Part shown: piece after piece, positions 7,315-21,702 of the stretch
Layout: every line of letters starts with the position of its first letter
How positions within the stretch are numbered: position 1 is the stretch's first letter
Source: Desulfovibrio sp. X2
Lineage (GTDB): Bacteria > Desulfobacterota > Desulfovibrionia > Desulfovibrionales > Desulfovibrionaceae
Length of the DNA: 61,683 nucleotides
Direction of reading: 5' to 3'
NCBI RefSeq assembly: GCF_000422205.1
Contig: NZ_ATHV01000017.1
Coordinates: forward strand, 1-61,683
Program-made: the position numbers and the translations under genes
Notes under the pieces: model-generated
Told to the model about the DNA's origin: nothing
The model's database searches: none
The model's input: only the letters and a program-made list of their open reading frames with translations

Positions 7315-8268
7315 ATGACGGGCACGGAGCTGACCTTCGAGGAGGCGGCCGGGATCATCCGCCGCCGCATGGCCGATCCGGCCGTGAACCGGCAGGGGCC
7401 GGACTGCGGCGATCCCTGCTTTCGCGAGCCGCTGGTCGGCGTGGCCGCGGGCGACGACGCGCTCTGGGCCTTCTTCAAGAAGGACATCGGCGAGTTTTTC
7501 CAAAGCCCCGCGGAGGCCTTTGCCGAGGCCTTCCCGGACGCGCCCGCGCCCGCGGCAAGACTTCGCGTCATCTCCTGGGTGCTGCCCCAGACCCCAGGGA
7601 CGCTGGCCGCCCACAAGAAGGAGAAGGAGTACCCGAGCCTGCCCTGGAGCCGGGTGCGCCACTTCGGCGAGATGGTCAACGACGGGCTTCGCGCCCACGT
7701 GGTCGAGGAGCTGGCCGCGCGCGGGGTGCGCGCCTGCGCCCCGGTCCTGCTGCCCTCCTTCGGGCGGCGCACCTCGGAAAAGTACCTTTTCGCCTCCAGC
7801 TGGTCCGAGCGCCACGCGGCGCACGTGGCCGGGCACGGCACCTTCGGCCTCTCGGACGGGCTGATCACGCGCGCGGGCAAGGCCCACCGCGTGGGCTCCG
7901 TGGTGGCCGAGTGCGCGCTTCTCCCCACCCCGCGCGAGTATTCGGGACACCGCGACTGGTGCCTCTTCTTCGCCAAGGGCACCTGCGGCGCCTGCGCCAG
8001 GCGCTGCCCCGCGGGCTCCATCCGCACGCCCGAGGAGGGCGGGCGCGACAAGCAGCGCTGCTTCGACTACATCCGCGGCACAACGCAGCACTACGTGCGC
8101 GACCACCAGCTCGGCGTGGAGGTCTCGTCCTGCGGCCTGTGCCAGGCCGGGGTGCCGTGCAGCGCGGGCATCCCCAGGCCGCTCCTGCGCGGGGCGCCCG
8201 CCGCCTCGGACGCCGCGTCCGACGCAGCCTCGGGCGCCGCGCCCGGCACGGCTTCGGCCGACGATTAG
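7315..8268 (+). CDS. QueG-like 4Fe-4S protein
   Basis: A 317-residue soluble protein resembling the iron-sulfur part of epoxyqueuosine reductase (QueG) and related reductive-dehalogenase-like proteins. The C-terminal third has two cysteine clusters, GTCGACARRCPAGS (about 223-236) and SSCGLCQAGVPCSAGIP (about 265-280), spaced as for two [4Fe-4S] clusters. The N-terminal half has the LPSFGRRTSEKY and SSWSERHAAHVAGHGTFG segments, typical of this group; the latter lies near the cobalamin site in QueG. The last 20 residues are a low-complexity Ala/Ser/Asp tail. The start ATG has GAGGAA upstream. True QueG is usually longer (about 350 or more) with a HEAT-repeat tail, so queuosine synthesis is not certain. 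The annotation 'epoxyqueuosine reductase-like' is safest. Confidence 0.75.
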   Translation: MTGTELTFEEAAGIIRRRMADPAVNRQGPDCGDPCFREPLVGVAAGDDALWAFFKKDIGEFFQSPAEAFAEAFPDAPAPAARLRVISWVLPQTPGTLAAHKKEKEYPSLPWSRVRHFGEMVNDGLRAHVVEELAARGVRACAPVLLPSFGRRTSEKYLFASSWSERHAAHVAGHGTFGLSDGLITRAGKAHRVGSVVAECALLPTPREYSGHRDWCLFFAKGTCGACARRCPAGSIRTPEEGGRDKQRCFDYIRGTTQHYVRDHQLGVEVSSCGLCQAGVPCSAGIPRPLLRGAPAASDAASDAASGAAPGTASADD

Positions 8269-8452
8269 ACAGCCGGGGCCGGATGGCCTACAAGGGGGCG
8301 CCTCGCGCGCAGGAAGCGCCGGGCACGCCCCCGAGACATATCCGCGCGGGCCTTCCGGGGGAGGGCGCCGCGAGGCTGCCCGGTGCGCTCTTTTCAGCGG
8401 CCCCGAAAGCGTGTAAAGCGGGGGCACGGCACGCTCTCCGACCCCACATCAT

Positions 8453-10252
8453 ATGGAAAACATAAGAAATTTCAGCATCATAGCCCACATCGACCACGGC
8501 AAGTCCACGCTTGCCGACCGCATTCTCGAGCTTACCGGCCTGGTCGGCGAGCGCGAGAAGCGGGAGCAGTACCTGGACCGGATGGAGCTCGAGCAGGAGC
8601 GGGGCATCACCATCAAGGCCCAGAGCGTGCGCATTCCTTACCGGGCCAAAGACGGCAAGGACTACGTCCTGAACCTCATCGACACGCCGGGGCACGTGGA
8701 CTTCTCCTACGAGGTCTCGCGCTCCCTGGCCGCCTGCGAGGGCGCGCTGCTGGTCGTGGACGCTACCCAGGGCGTGGAAGCCCAGACGCTGGCCAACGTC
8801 TATCTGGCGCTGGACCACGACCTGGAGGTCATCCCGGTCCTGAACAAGATCGACCTGCCCTCGGCCGAGCCGGAGCGGGTCAAGCAGGAGATCGAGGAGG
8901 GCATCGGGCTCGACTGCTCGCAGGTCATCACGGTCTCCGCCAAAACCGGCATGAACGTGGACCAGGTGCTCGAGGCCATCGTCAGCCGCCTGCCCCCTCC
9001 GAAGGGCAGCGAGGACGAGCCGCTGAAGGCCCTGATCTTCGACTCCTGGTACGACTCGTACCAGGGCGTGGTGGTCCTCTTCCGGATCATCGACGGCCGC
9101 ATCAAGACCGGACAGCGCATCATGATGAACTCCAACAAGGCGGAGTTCGAAGTCGGGTCGCTGGGCGTGTTCTCGCCCGACGCCCTGGCCGTGAAGAGCC
9201 TCGGGCCCGGAGAGGTGGGCTTTCTCACGGCATCCATCAAGAACCTCGCGGAAGCCCGCGTGGGCGACACGATCACCGATCCCAGGAGGCCCACGCCGCA
9301 TCCCTTCCCGGGCTTCAAGAAGATCAAGCCCATGGTCTTCTGCGGCCTCTACCCCGTGGAACCCGCGGAGTACGAGCCGCTGAAGGCCGCCCTGGAGAAG
9401 CTGCAGCTGAACGACGCGGCCTTCTCCTTCGAGCCCGAAACGTCGCAGGCGCTCGGCTTCGGCTTCCGCTGCGGCTTCCTCGGGCTCTTGCACATGGAGA
9501 TCATCCAGGAGCGCCTGGAGCGCGAGTTCCAGGCCAAGCTCATCGCCACCGCGCCGTCGGTCATCTATCGCGTGACCACGGTCAAGGGCGACGTCTTCGA
9601 GATCGACAACCCCTCGAAGATGCCCGACGTGACCAAGATCCAGGAGCTGGCCGAGCCCTGGGTGAAGATGGAGATCCACGTGCCCAACGAGTACGTGGGC
9701 GCGGTGCTCAAGCTCTGCGAGGAGAAGCGCGGCCTGCAGAAGGACATGCGCTACCTCACGGCGAACCGCGTGATCATCACCTACGAGCTGCCCTTCGCCG
9801 AGATCGTCTTCGACTTCTTCGACAAGCTGAAGTCCGTGACCCGCGGCTACGCCTCCATGGACTACGAGATCAAGGAGTTCCGCGGCTCGGACCTCGTGAA
9901 GCTCGACATCCTGATCAACGGCACGCCCGTCGACGCCATGTCCACCATCGTCCACCGCTCCGGTGCCGAGCGCATGGGACGCAAGCTCGCACTCCGCCTG
10001 AAGCGCACCATCCCCCGACAGCTCTTCGAGGTGATCATCCAGGCGGCCATCGGTAACCGCATCATCGCCCGCGAACGCAACGCCCCCATGCGCAAGGACG
10101 TCACCGCCAAGTGTTACGGCGGCGACATCACGCGCAAGCGCAAGCTTCTGGAGAAGCAGAAGGAAGGCAAACGGCGCATGAAGCGCATGGGCAACGTCGA
10201 GTTGCCGCAGGAAGCCTTCCTGGCCGCGCTCAAGGCGGGCGACGATGACTAA
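8453..10252 (+). CDS. lepA: elongation factor 4 (LepA)
   Basis: A 599-residue translational GTPase that back-translocates or remodels stalled ribosomes. The G1 motif AHIDHGKS is at residues 11-18, DTPGH around 77-81 and NKID around 131-134. The LepA-specific C-terminal domain ends with the basic [17 protein letters not shown] segment. Length and order of domains are those of standard LepA. The ATG at 8453 is fixed by the conserved [12 protein letters not shown] start. No strong Shine-Dalgarno precedes it. It overlaps or abuts the signal peptidase gene downstream, the classic lepA-lepB operon. Confidence 0.97.
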   Translation: MENIRNFSIIAHIDHGKSTLADRILELTGLVGEREKREQYLDRMELEQERGITIKAQSVRIPYRAKDGKDYVLNLIDTPGHVDFSYEVSRSLAACEGALLVVDATQGVEAQTLANVYLALDHDLEVIPVLNKIDLPSAEPERVKQEIEEGIGLDCSQVITVSAKTGMNVDQVLEAIVSRLPPPKGSEDEPLKALIFDSWYDSYQGVVVLFRIIDGRIKTGQRIMMNSNKAEFEVGSLGVFSPDALAVKSLGPGEVGFLTASIKNLAEARVGDTITDPRRPTPHPFPGFKKIKPMVFCGLYPVEPAEYEPLKAALEKLQLNDAAFSFEPETSQALGFGFRCGFLGLLHMEIIQERLEREFQAKLIATAPSVIYRVTTVKGDVFEIDNPSKMPDVTKIQELAEPWVKMEIHVPNEYVGAVLKLCEEKRGLQKDMRYLTANRVIITYELPFAEIVFDFFDKLKSVTRGYASMDYEIKEFRGSDLVKLDILINGTPVDAMSTIVHRSGAERMGRKLALRLKRTIPRQLFEVIIQAAIGNRIIARERNAPMRKDVTAKCYGGDITRKRKLLEKQKEGKRRMKRMGNVELPQEAFLAALKAGDDD

Positions 10253-10262
10253 CGAGGAAAGC

Positions 10263-10922
10263 ATGAATCCCCGCACGATAAAGCTCATCAAGGAATATAC
10301 CGAAGCCCTGTTCATCGCGCTGATCCTGGCGCTGTTCATCAGGAGCTTCGTGGTCCAGGCCTTCAAGATCCCCTCCGGCTCCATGCTCCAGACGCTGCAG
10401 ATCGGCGACCACCTGCTGGTCAACAAGTTCATCTACGGCGTGCGCCTGCCCTACCTGCACACCCAGATCATCCCGGTCTCCGAGCCCAAGGACGGCGACA
10501 TCATCGTCTTCATCTTCCCGGGCGCGCCCGTGCAGGGCACCGGCATCTTCTCCCTGGACGAGCAGATGCGCGCAGGCGCCGGGGGCAAGGACTTCATCAA
10601 GCGCGTCATCGGCGTGCCCGGTGACACCATCGAGATCAAGGACAAGGTGGTCTACCGCAACGGCCAGCCCCTGAGCGAGCCCTACGTGCAGCACGTGGAC
10701 CCGCGCATCATCCCCTCGCGCGACGACATGGCCCCCGTGACCGTGCCGCCCGACCACTACTTCGTCATGGGCGACAACCGCGACGAGTCCTACGACTCGC
10801 GCTACTGGGGCTTCGTGCCGCGCGAGAACATCCTCGGCAAGGCCATGATCCTCTACTGGTCCTGGGGCCCGGGCGGCATCACCGACGTGCGCTGGGACAG
10901 GATCGGCCGCGTGGTCCACTAG
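10263..10922 (+). CDS. lepB: signal peptidase I
   Basis: A 219-residue inner-membrane serine protease that cleaves signal peptides from exported proteins. One N-terminal membrane helix (about 10-30) is followed by the catalytic Ser in IPSGSM and the catalytic Lys in FIKRVIGVPGD. The GDNRDESYDSRYWGFVP box is intact. The ATG at 10263 follows GAGGAA at 4 bases spacing. An earlier in-frame ATG at 10245, overlapping the lepA stop, would add six residues and is the alternative. The gene is the last of the lepA-lepB operon, followed by a perfect 42-bp palindrome terminator. Confidence 0.95.
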   Translation: MNPRTIKLIKEYTEALFIALILALFIRSFVVQAFKIPSGSMLQTLQIGDHLLVNKFIYGVRLPYLHTQIIPVSEPKDGDIIVFIFPGAPVQGTGIFSLDEQMRAGAGGKDFIKRVIGVPGDTIEIKDKVVYRNGQPLSEPYVQHVDPRIIPSRDDMAPVTVPPDHYFVMGDNRDESYDSRYWGFVPRENILGKAMILYWSWGPGGITDVRWDRIGRVVH

Positions 10923-10964
10923 CCCTCTGCCCGCCCCTGCCCGCCGCACATGCGGCGGACGCAG

Positions 10965-11006
10965 CGAAACGGCCCCCGCGCGAGCGCTCGCGCGGGGGCC
11001 GTTTCG
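10965..11006 (+). terminator. perfect 42-bp palindromic terminator after lepB
   Basis: The sequence from CGAAACGG to CCGTTTCG is perfectly self-complementary over 42 bases, with AAAC/GTTT at the ends. A smaller hairpin (10941-10958, CCGCCGCA/TGCGGCGG) precedes it. It separates lepAB from ilvN and could work in both directions. Confidence 0.85.
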
Positions 11007-11025
11007 TTGCGGGCGGCGCGGGGAG

Positions 11026-11054
11026 TGGCCTTCGCTCCCGGCTTGGTCTATAGC
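11026..11054 (+). promoter_or_regulatory. possible ilvN promoter
   Basis: TATAGC at 11049-11054 is a fair -10 box 85 bases before the ilvN start. The -35 position 17 bp upstream (TGGCCT) is poor. It is offered because the preceding terminator requires a new promoter in this short interval. Confidence 0.3.
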
Positions 11055-11139
11055 TGCGGCTCGTGCGCCGCGCGGCGCGAAGCCGCGGCGGCGAGGCGCG
11101 CGGCAAGGTCCGCGGCAAGCGCACGTCAAGGAGAACCCC

Positions 11140-11619
11140 GTGAAGCACACCATTTCCGCCCTGGTCAGGAACCGCCCGGGCGTGCTGGCCGAACTGGCCC
11201 TGATGTTCAAGGAAGAGAAGCTCAACATCAAGAGCATCGCCGCGGGCGAGACCGAGGACCCCGAGGTCACGCGCCTGGTCATCTGCCTGGACGCCGAGGG
11301 CGGCGAGGTGGAGCTGGTGACGGAGAAGATCGCGGGCATGGACTGGGTGCTGCAGGTGGACGACCTGGCGCGCAAGGAGTTCGTGGACCGCGAGCTGCTG
11401 CTGGTGAAGGTGCGCATGGACCGCGAGAACCTGACCCAGCTCATGCAGATCTTCGAGGTCTTCCGGGCCTCGGTGGTCGGCATGGGCCAGGAGAGCATCA
11501 CCGTGGAGATGGCCGGGGACCAGGAACGCGTGGAGGGACTCGTCAAGCTGCTCAAGCCCTTCGGCATCAAGAGCCTGTGCCGCAGCGGCATGATCGCGCT
11601 CAAGCGCGGCGACGAGTAG
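11140..11619 (+). CDS. ilvN: acetolactate synthase small (regulatory) subunit
   Basis: A 159-residue regulatory subunit of acetohydroxyacid synthase. It binds valine and activates the catalytic subunit for branched-chain amino-acid synthesis. An ACT domain fills residues 1-75 (VRNRPGVLAELALMF at the start). The second half (ELLLVKVRMD to the end) is the conserved C-terminal domain that contacts the large subunit. The start is a GTG with AAGGAGA upstream, fixed by the conserved KHTISALVRNRPGVL. The catalytic ilvB is not adjacent, which is unusual. Instead ptb follows after four bases, so ilvN-ptb-buk probably form one transcript. Alternative: a stand-alone ACT regulatory protein; length and both domains favour IlvN/IlvH. 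Confidence 0.9.
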   Translation: MKHTISALVRNRPGVLAELALMFKEEKLNIKSIAAGETEDPEVTRLVICLDAEGGEVELVTEKIAGMDWVLQVDDLARKEFVDRELLLVKVRMDRENLTQLMQIFEVFRASVVGMGQESITVEMAGDQERVEGLVKLLKPFGIKSLCRSGMIALKRGDE

Positions 11620-11623
11620 CCCC

Positions 11624-12544
11624 ATGCGCATCCGCAGCTTCCGCGATCTCCTCGCGGCCGCGCGCGCGGCCACCATGCCCCGCGTGGCGGTGGTCCGCTG
11701 CGCCGAGGGCTTCGTCCTGCGCGCGGCCGTGGCCGCCTACCGCCACGGCGTGGCCGAGCCCATCCTCATCGGCGACACCGAGGCCGCGAGAAGGCGCGCC
11801 GCCGAGCTCGGCCTGGACATCTCCCCCTTCGAGCAGGTGGACGCCGACGACGACGCGGCCGCCCTGGACGCGGCCATCGGCATGTACAAGGCGAGCGAGG
11901 CGGCGCTGCTCATGAAGGGCCTCATCAGCACGGCGACGCTGCTCAAGGCCGTGCTGCACAAGGACAAGGGCGTGCCGCCGAAAGGCATCCTCTCGCACGT
12001 GGCGCTCTTCGAGCGGCCCGGCTCCGGCCGCCTCATGGCGCTCACCGACGCGGGCGTGAACATCAAGCCGAACCTGCAGCGCAAGGCCGAGATCGTGCGC
12101 AACGCCGTCTCTGTGCTGCGCGCCCTGGGCGTCAGGACGCCGCGCGTGGCCATGCTCGCGGCCACGGAGAAGGTCAACTTCCCGGCCATGCCCGCCACCC
12201 TGGACGCGGACCTCATCGCCAAGATGAGCGCGCAGGGCGAGTTCGGCCCCGCCCTGGTGGCCGGGCCGCTGCAGCTGGACATCGCGGTCTCGCCCCGCGC
12301 GGCCAGGGTCAAGGGCTACAGCCACCCCGTGGCCGGGCGCGCGGACATCCTCTGCGTGCCGGACATCGAGAGCGGCAACGTGCTCTACAAGTCGCTGAGC
12401 AGCTTCTCGGCCTGCGACATGGCGGGCATCGTGGCGGGCAGCAGCGTGCCCATGGTCGTGGCCTCGCGCGGCGACTCGGAGCGCAGCAAGCTCTTCTCCC
12501 TGGCGCTCGGCACCTACCTTTCCCGCTGCCCGGACATTTCCTAG
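11624..12544 (+). CDS. ptb: phosphate butyryltransferase
   Basis: A 306-residue enzyme converting butyryl-CoA (or branched acyl-CoA) and phosphate to the acyl phosphate and CoA. It belongs to the phosphate acetyl/butyryltransferase fold; the typical segments ALLMKGLISTATLLKAVL and FPAMPATLDADLIAKM (substrate-binding region) and DIESGNVLYKSL near the C-terminus are present. Its length is close to characterised Ptb (about 300). It starts four bases after ilvN and is followed by butyrate kinase, its metabolic partner. The pair makes ATP from acyl-CoA by substrate-level phosphorylation. With ilvN alongside, branched-chain acyl-CoA from amino acids may be the real substrate, but that is inference. 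Confidence 0.92.
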   Translation: MRIRSFRDLLAAARAATMPRVAVVRCAEGFVLRAAVAAYRHGVAEPILIGDTEAARRRAAELGLDISPFEQVDADDDAAALDAAIGMYKASEAALLMKGLISTATLLKAVLHKDKGVPPKGILSHVALFERPGSGRLMALTDAGVNIKPNLQRKAEIVRNAVSVLRALGVRTPRVAMLAATEKVNFPAMPATLDADLIAKMSAQGEFGPALVAGPLQLDIAVSPRAARVKGYSHPVAGRADILCVPDIESGNVLYKSLSSFSACDMAGIVAGSSVPMVVASRGDSERSKLFSLALGTYLSRCPDIS

Positions 12545-12576
12545 ATATCCTGCCGAGAGAAGGCTTCGAGGCGCGC

Positions 12577-13665
12577 ATGAGAATCCTGGCCATAAACCCC
12601 GGCTCCACGACCACCAAGCTCGCCCTGTTCGAGGACGAGACGGCGCTCCTCTCCGTGGAGATCGCCCATCCCAAGGACGCCCTGCTGGCCGTGCCCCGCG
12701 TGGCGGAGCAGCAGGAGCTGCGCGCCCAGGCCGTGCGCGAGGCCCTGGCCCTGTACCCGGCGGCGTGCGGAAGGGTCGACGCCGTGGTCGGCCGCGGCGG
12801 CCTGCTCGCGCCCATCCCGGGCGGCACCTACGCCATCACGGAGCCCATGCTCGAGGTCCTGGCCTCGGCCCGCCACGGCGAGCACGCCTGCAACCTGGGC
12901 GCGCCCCTGGCCCTCGAATTCGCGGCCGAGTACGGCTGCCCCGCCTTCATCGTGGACCCGCCCGTGACCGACGAGATGGAGCCCGTGGCCCGCCTGACCG
13001 GGCTTCCCGGCATCACCAGGCGCAGCGTCTTCCACGCGCTCTCGCAGCGCGGGGCCGCGCGCGAGGCGGCCCGCCGCCACGGCCTCACGTACGGGGAGAA
13101 CAACTTCATCGTCGCCCACCTGGGCGGCGGCATCAGCATCGGCGCGCACCGCCGGGGCAAGGTCGTGGACGTGATCAACGCCCTGGACGGCGAAGGCCCC
13201 TTCTCGCCCGAGCGCGCGGGCCACGTGCCCATCCTGCGCGTCCTGCCCATGCTCGAGCGCGGGGAGCTGGACCCGGAGGGGCTGCGCACCCTGCTCCTCA
13301 CCCGCGGCGGCCTCTTCGCCCACCTGGGCACCAACGACCTGCGCGAGGTCGAGGCCCGCATCGCGGCGGGCGACGAGGCGGCGCGCCTGGTCTTCGACGC
13401 CCTGGCCTACAACATCGCCAAGGACGCGGCCTCCTTCGCCCCCGTCTTCGCCGGGCCGGACGGGCTCGACCTGGCGGCCGTGGTGGTCACCGGCGGCATG
13501 GCCAGGAGCCCCCGCATGGCGGACGCGCTCGTCTCCGCCCTCTCCTTCCTCGCGCCGGTGGAGATCGTCACCGGGCTCGAGGAGATGCACGCCCTGGCCC
13601 AGGGCGCCCTCCTGGCCCTGCGCGGCGAGGTCCCGATGCGCAGCTACGCCGAAGAGACGGAATAG
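12577..13665 (+). CDS. buk: butyrate kinase
   Basis: A 362-residue ASKHA-superfamily kinase that transfers phosphate between butyryl (or isobutyryl) phosphate and ADP. The opening ILAINPGSTTTKLALF is the phosphate-1 motif. HLGGGISIGAHRRGKV is the phosphate-2 motif and GGMARSPRM the adenosine motif. The length is normal for Buk. It follows ptb by 32 bases and completes the acyl-CoA to carboxylate plus ATP route. It ends 10 bases from the convergent permease stop. Confidence 0.95.
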   Translation: MRILAINPGSTTTKLALFEDETALLSVEIAHPKDALLAVPRVAEQQELRAQAVREALALYPAACGRVDAVVGRGGLLAPIPGGTYAITEPMLEVLASARHGEHACNLGAPLALEFAAEYGCPAFIVDPPVTDEMEPVARLTGLPGITRRSVFHALSQRGAAREAARRHGLTYGENNFIVAHLGGGISIGAHRRGKVVDVINALDGEGPFSPERAGHVPILRVLPMLERGELDPEGLRTLLLTRGGLFAHLGTNDLREVEARIAAGDEAARLVFDALAYNIAKDAASFAPVFAGPDGLDLAAVVVTGGMARSPRMADALVSALSFLAPVEIVTGLEEMHALAQGALLALRGEVPMRSYAEETE

Positions 13666-13675
13666 GGCCTCTCCC

Positions 13676-15046
13676 TCAGCCGCCGGTCTGCCCTGCCGGG
13701 GGATGGAGCCTGCCCTTGCCCTTGTGCTCGGGCTTGCGCAGGTAGAGCACGTAGGCGCCCTCCACGGCCATGGCCAGTCCGGCCATGCCCGCCAGGACCC
13801 AGAGGTGGGAAGGGTTCGTGCCCGCCACGTGGTCGAGGAGCACGGCGAAGGCGGCCAGGCAGCCGAGGCAGCCCGCGGCCGCGAGCGGACGGCTTGCCCC
13901 CACGCGCCGGGCGAGCACGAAGGCCGCGGCGTTGACCGTGGCGAAGATGATCAGGAAGCCCGCGCTGGCCATGGTGGAGATGCTCGACAGCCCGCCCAGG
14001 TTCGCCAGGAGCAGGGACAGCCCCGCGGTGATGAGCAGGCCGACCACCGGCTTGTTCCAGACCCTGTCCTCCAGAAATTCCGGCAGCTCGCCCGAGGTGG
14101 CGATGACGTAGCTGAGGCGCGCCGCGCCGTAGAGCGTGGCGTTGATGGCCGAGAGCGTGGCCAGGACCGCGGACACGGCCACGATGCGGTAGCCGAAGGC
14201 GCCGAGCGCCGGGCGGGCCGCCGCGGCCAGGGCGTAGTCCTCGGCCTGCGCGATGGTCTGGGGCGAAAGGCAGCCCACCGTGACCACGGCGATGAGCACG
14301 TAGAGCAGGGTCACGAAGCCTACGGCCGTGAAGTAGGCGCGCGGCAGGGTGCGGGCCGCGTCGCGCACGCCGCCCGCGGCGTTGGCGATGAGCTCGAAGC
14401 CCTCGTAGGCCACGAAGATGACCATGCCCGAGCCGATGATCGTGGGCAGGGGCTTCCAGACCGCGGGGGAGAGGCGCGCGGGGTCCACGTAGAAGAGCCC
14501 GGAGACGGCCACGAGCAGCAGGATGGCCACCTTGAAGCCCACGATGTAGGTCTCCGCCCGGCTGATGACCGAGGCCGCGGCCAGGTTCAGGAGCGTGGGC
14601 AGGACCACGGCCAGGCTTATGAGCAGGTGCACCGTGAGCGGCGAGTGCCAGGCCCCGGGCAGCAGCGTCACGGCGTAGTGGCCGAAGGCGTAGGCGTAGA
14701 GCGCCAGGGTGACGATGTAGCCGATGAGCAGCAGGTTGTTCACCACGCCGGTGAAGTAGTCCACGCCGAAGGCGGTGTTGACGAAGACCACGCTGCCCCC
14801 GGCGCTCGGAAAGGCCACGGAGAGCCGCGTGTAGCAGTAGGCCGTGAGCAGCGCGAGCAGCCCGCCCGCGAGGAAGGCCACGGGCACGCCGCCGCCCGCG
14901 AGCGTCGCGGCCAGGCCGAGCACGGCGAAGATGCCGCCCCCCACCATGCCGCCCACGCCGATGGCCACCGCCCCCCACAGCCCGACCTCGCCGGGCCTGT
15001 CCTGTCCATCTCCCTGGCTGCCGCCGCGAGCCTTGCCGTCCGCCAT
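13676..15046 (-). CDS. APC-superfamily amino-acid permease
   Basis: A 456-residue secondary transporter with about twelve membrane helices. The first helix carries the GVGGMVGGGIFAVLG signature of the amino acid-polyamine-organocation superfamily. A second characteristic helix is the FVAYEGFELIANAAGG segment. The C-terminal tail is basic. The ATG at 15046 has GGAGGT upstream. An upstream GTG at 15082 would lie before the likely transcription start, so it was not used. It is convergent with buk. An amino-acid or amine substrate is expected, but no specific one can be read from the sequence. Confidence 0.85.
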   Translation of the reverse strand: MADGKARGGSQGDGQDRPGEVGLWGAVAIGVGGMVGGGIFAVLGLAATLAGGGVPVAFLAGGLLALLTAYCYTRLSVAFPSAGGSVVFVNTAFGVDYFTGVVNNLLLIGYIVTLALYAYAFGHYAVTLLPGAWHSPLTVHLLISLAVVLPTLLNLAAASVISRAETYIVGFKVAILLLVAVSGLFYVDPARLSPAVWKPLPTIIGSGMVIFVAYEGFELIANAAGGVRDAARTLPRAYFTAVGFVTLLYVLIAVVTVGCLSPQTIAQAEDYALAAAARPALGAFGYRIVAVSAVLATLSAINATLYGAARLSYVIATSGELPEFLEDRVWNKPVVGLLITAGLSLLLANLGGLSSISTMASAGFLIIFATVNAAAFVLARRVGASRPLAAAGCLGCLAAFAVLLDHVAGTNPSHLWVLAGMAGLAMAVEGAYVLYLRKPEHKGKGRLHPPAGQTGG

Positions 15047-15072
15047 GTCCACCTCCGAACTCGGGATGCCAC

Positions 15073-15101
15073 TGCCTAGCACGCGCGGGCCGCAAGGGAA
15101 A
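15073..15101 (-). promoter_or_regulatory. possible permease promoter
   Basis: TAGGCA (-10) lies 17 bp from TTTCCC on the minus strand, about 30 bases before the permease ATG. The GTGCTAGGC context matches that at the ftsH and hsp20 promoters, but the -35 is weak. Confidence 0.35.
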
Positions 15102-15259
15102 CCCGAGGCGGGAAAATCGCGCCCCGCATTGGACTTCGACCCGCGAAGGGCTTATGCAGTAGGGAATCGGAGAAAGCCCCGGCACCGCTCCCGACAGGGC
15201 CGCCCGGCCCGGGCGGGGAGGCGGGCCGACACGCACGAGACGCACACGGGAGGCAGACG

Positions 15260-15895
15260 ATGAGCTGCGAGAGGAAGATAGTGTCCCCGAGTTCCTTCAC
15301 CACCCTGTTCCTGGACGTGGGCGGCGTCCTGCTGACCAACGGCTGGGACCGCCACGCGCGCAGCGAGGCCTGCGCGACCTTCGGCCTGGACAAGGACGAG
15401 CTCGACGAACGCCACCACCTGACCTTCGACACCTACGAGGAAGGCAAGCTGAGCCTGGACGACTACCTCACGCGGCTGGTCTTCTATACGGAGCGCCCCT
15501 TCTCGCGCGAGGACTTCACGCAGTTCATGTTCTCGCGCTCCAAGCCCTTCCAGGAGATGATCGACCTGTGCTGCTCGCTCAAGGCCGCGCACGGGCTGCA
15601 GGTGGCCGTGGTCAGCAACGAGGGCCGCGAGCTGACCGAATACCGCATCCGGACCTTCGGCCTGAACAACTTCGTGGACTTCTTCATCTCCTCGTGCTTC
15701 GTGCACTTCAGGAAGCCCGACCACGACATCTACAAGATCGCCCTGGACATCGCCCAGGCGCGGCCCGAGCAGGTGGTCTACCTCGACGACCGGGAGATGT
15801 TCGTGCAGGAGGCGCAGGGGCTGGGCATCCATTCCATCCACCACACGGGCTACGAGTCGACGCGCAAGGCGCTGGCGGACATCGGGCTCTCATAG
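15260..15895 (+). CDS. HAD-superfamily hydrolase
   Basis: A 211-residue phosphatase-type HAD protein (subfamily IA, like YihX/soluble epoxide hydrolase N-domain). Motif I is FLDVGGVLL, with the nucleophile Asp present and the second Asp of the classic DxD replaced by Gly, as is usual for this subgroup. Motif II is VSNEG, motif III the Lys in FRKPD, and motif IV YLDDREMFV. An alpha-helical cap lies between motifs I and II (about 30-95). It is preceded by GGGAGG and stands alone between the divergent permease and the large hybrid protein. A small phosphorylated metabolite is the likely substrate; none can be named. Confidence 0.88.
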   Translation: MSCERKIVSPSSFTTLFLDVGGVLLTNGWDRHARSEACATFGLDKDELDERHHLTFDTYEEGKLSLDDYLTRLVFYTERPFSREDFTQFMFSRSKPFQEMIDLCCSLKAAHGLQVAVVSNEGRELTEYRIRTFGLNNFVDFFISSCFVHFRKPDHDIYKIALDIAQARPEQVVYLDDREMFVQEAQGLGIHSIHHTGYESTRKALADIGLS

Positions 15896-16087
15896 GCAAA
15901 AAAACGCTTGTCATTCTGATTCATTGGAAAACACCTCTTATTTTTCTGGCTCTCGGGCCTGAAAAATGGGAGGCTTATAACGCCACGCCCGCCGACAGGG
16001 GGCGGACAGGGAGGCGGCCGGTCCGGCCTCCTCCCGTGCGTCTTCCATTCGACCAGCAGCATGCTCGCGGCCCCGGGGGGGGCACCG

Positions 16088-21511
<5,424 letters not shown>

Positions 21512-21527
21512 GCCGTCCCGGAACCCG

Positions 21528-21544
21528 GGAGGGCAGAGCCCTCC
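21528..21544 (+). terminator. weak hairpin after the CheB-CheR hybrid gene
   Basis: GGAGGGC-AGA-GCCCTCC, a perfect 7-bp stem 16 bases after the stop, is followed by TTCCCG rather than a T-run. A T-rich run appears about 40 bases on. It could be an inefficient terminator. Confidence 0.4.
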
Positions 21545-21601
21545 TTCCCGCGCCTCCCACGCCCCTCTCCGCCCGCCGGAAACATTTTTTCCCCGTTCTC
21601 T

Positions 21602-21631
21602 TTGCGCTCGCCGCCAAAGGCGTGCTAGGCT
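21602..21631 (+). promoter_or_regulatory. predicted ftsH promoter
   Basis: TTGCGC, an 18-bp spacer and TAGGCT lie about 70 bases before the ftsH start. The CGTGCTAGGCT block around the -10 is the same as before the hsp20 gene at 49386. Confidence 0.5.
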
Positions 21632-21702
21632 CGTAGGAACCGCCATCCCCTGCTCCGGCCGCCCGGACCGGCCGGGCTTCAGATCAGGAGGACGCATCCG
21701 CC

